DNA of 63,501 nucleotides from Desulfurivibrionaceae bacterium (lineage in GTDB: Bacteria > Desulfobacterota > Desulfobulbia > Desulfobulbales > VMSU01): assembly GCA_030145275.1 (NCBI GenBank), contig JAQYVV010000014.1, positions 1-63,501 on the forward strand. The letters are read 5' to 3'. Position 1 is the first letter of the stretch. Every line of letters starts with the position of its first letter. The notes under the pieces are model-generated. The model was not told where the DNA came from. It saw only the letters and a program-made list of their open reading frames with translations, and did no database searches. Below, piece by piece: positions 63,204 through 63,501 of this stretch. Made by a program: the position numbers and the translations under genes.

Positions 63204-63501
63204 AGTGGAATTCGTTATCCATGTTAAACCACCAGCATATTCTCCAGCCTTCCCCTAAGTACCGGCATTGAAGATACGAATCCTGCAGACAAAAATACAG
63301 AACATCCGTACCCTTGGCCAAAGGGAGCAAAAGGGGACAGAACAATACACGGGAGTCCCGGGTAGAGTAGAGCACTGATTCTGCAGGATTTCCTTTGGCC
63401 CTTTTAATGACGCCTCGCCGCCCGCGGCTACTACGTGTTCCATAGTCCTTTCTTCCTCAATGCTCCCTCATCAAACCGTGCATACGGTTCTCCCGTACAC
63501 G
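63204..63501 (-). other. Possible mobile-element end, non-coding
   Basis: On the minus strand the final bases read GTACGGGAGAACCGTATGCA then CGGTTTGATGAGGGAG. These phrases resemble ones that I associate with the ends of group II intron or reverse-transcriptase elements, but I cannot align them. Short frames here have no recognisable protein. If it is an element, its body would lie outside the window to the right. Confidence 0.25.

Noticed and set aside
63255..63443. Minus-strand frame of about 62 codons at the right end
   Set aside because: No recognisable protein motif; the base pattern is more like structured non-coding RNA or element end.

Overview
The window is chromosomal DNA of a diderm (Gram-negative) bacterium, most likely a Desulfobulbales-type member of the Desulfobacterota. 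LptD, MltA, MltB, TolC, HlyD and Wzm/Wzt genes show an outer membrane. The pairing of ExeA with GspB, the PilT/PilU-type ATPase, the signal-like N-terminus on ATP synthase subunit c and the abundance of DUF4214 surface proteins fit that lineage. The taxon is an inference; no rRNA gene is present, and I saw no tRNA gene.

Left part (1-26.8 kb) is mostly housekeeping: atpE, a nucleoside phosphorylase, rimO, an HU/IHF protein, rluB, hisD-rsmG, gspB/exeA, an mltA-pilT-type operon, acs, an lptD-DHH-mltB operon, ilvD, a radical SAM gene and RNase G. The gaps between these genes hold at least three families of short dispersed repeats (A, B, C). They often lie directly against stop codons, and one copy of family A forms the start and signal peptide of mltA.

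Right part (26.8-62.6 kb) is a large cell-surface region. On the plus strand are sugar-nucleotide and glycosyltransferase genes (GT4, GT2, gmd) and a complete type I secretion system (ABC, HlyD, TolC). On the minus strand, from 50.9 down to 38.5 kb, ten genes run in one direction with short gaps: a CotH-kinase/beta-helix protein, a VTC-domain protein, a DUF4956 membrane protein, an exported CYTH-like protein, a methyltransferase, a DUF4214/RTX protein, Wzm, Wzt, a propeller-like protein and a DUF4214/RTX serine protease. Then come a coiled-coil methyltransferase, glycosyltransferases (one a double fusion), a 1062-residue acidic DUF4214/RTX surface protein and a TPR-sulfotransferase.

The working model is a surface layer of DUF4214/RTX proteins exported by the type I system. 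An ABC-exported polysaccharide would be built and end-modified by the neighbouring transferases, and the CotH/VTC/DUF4956 module may add phosphate or polyphosphate to surface material. The last 0.9 kb carries a 150-bp direct repeat and possible remnants of a mobile element.
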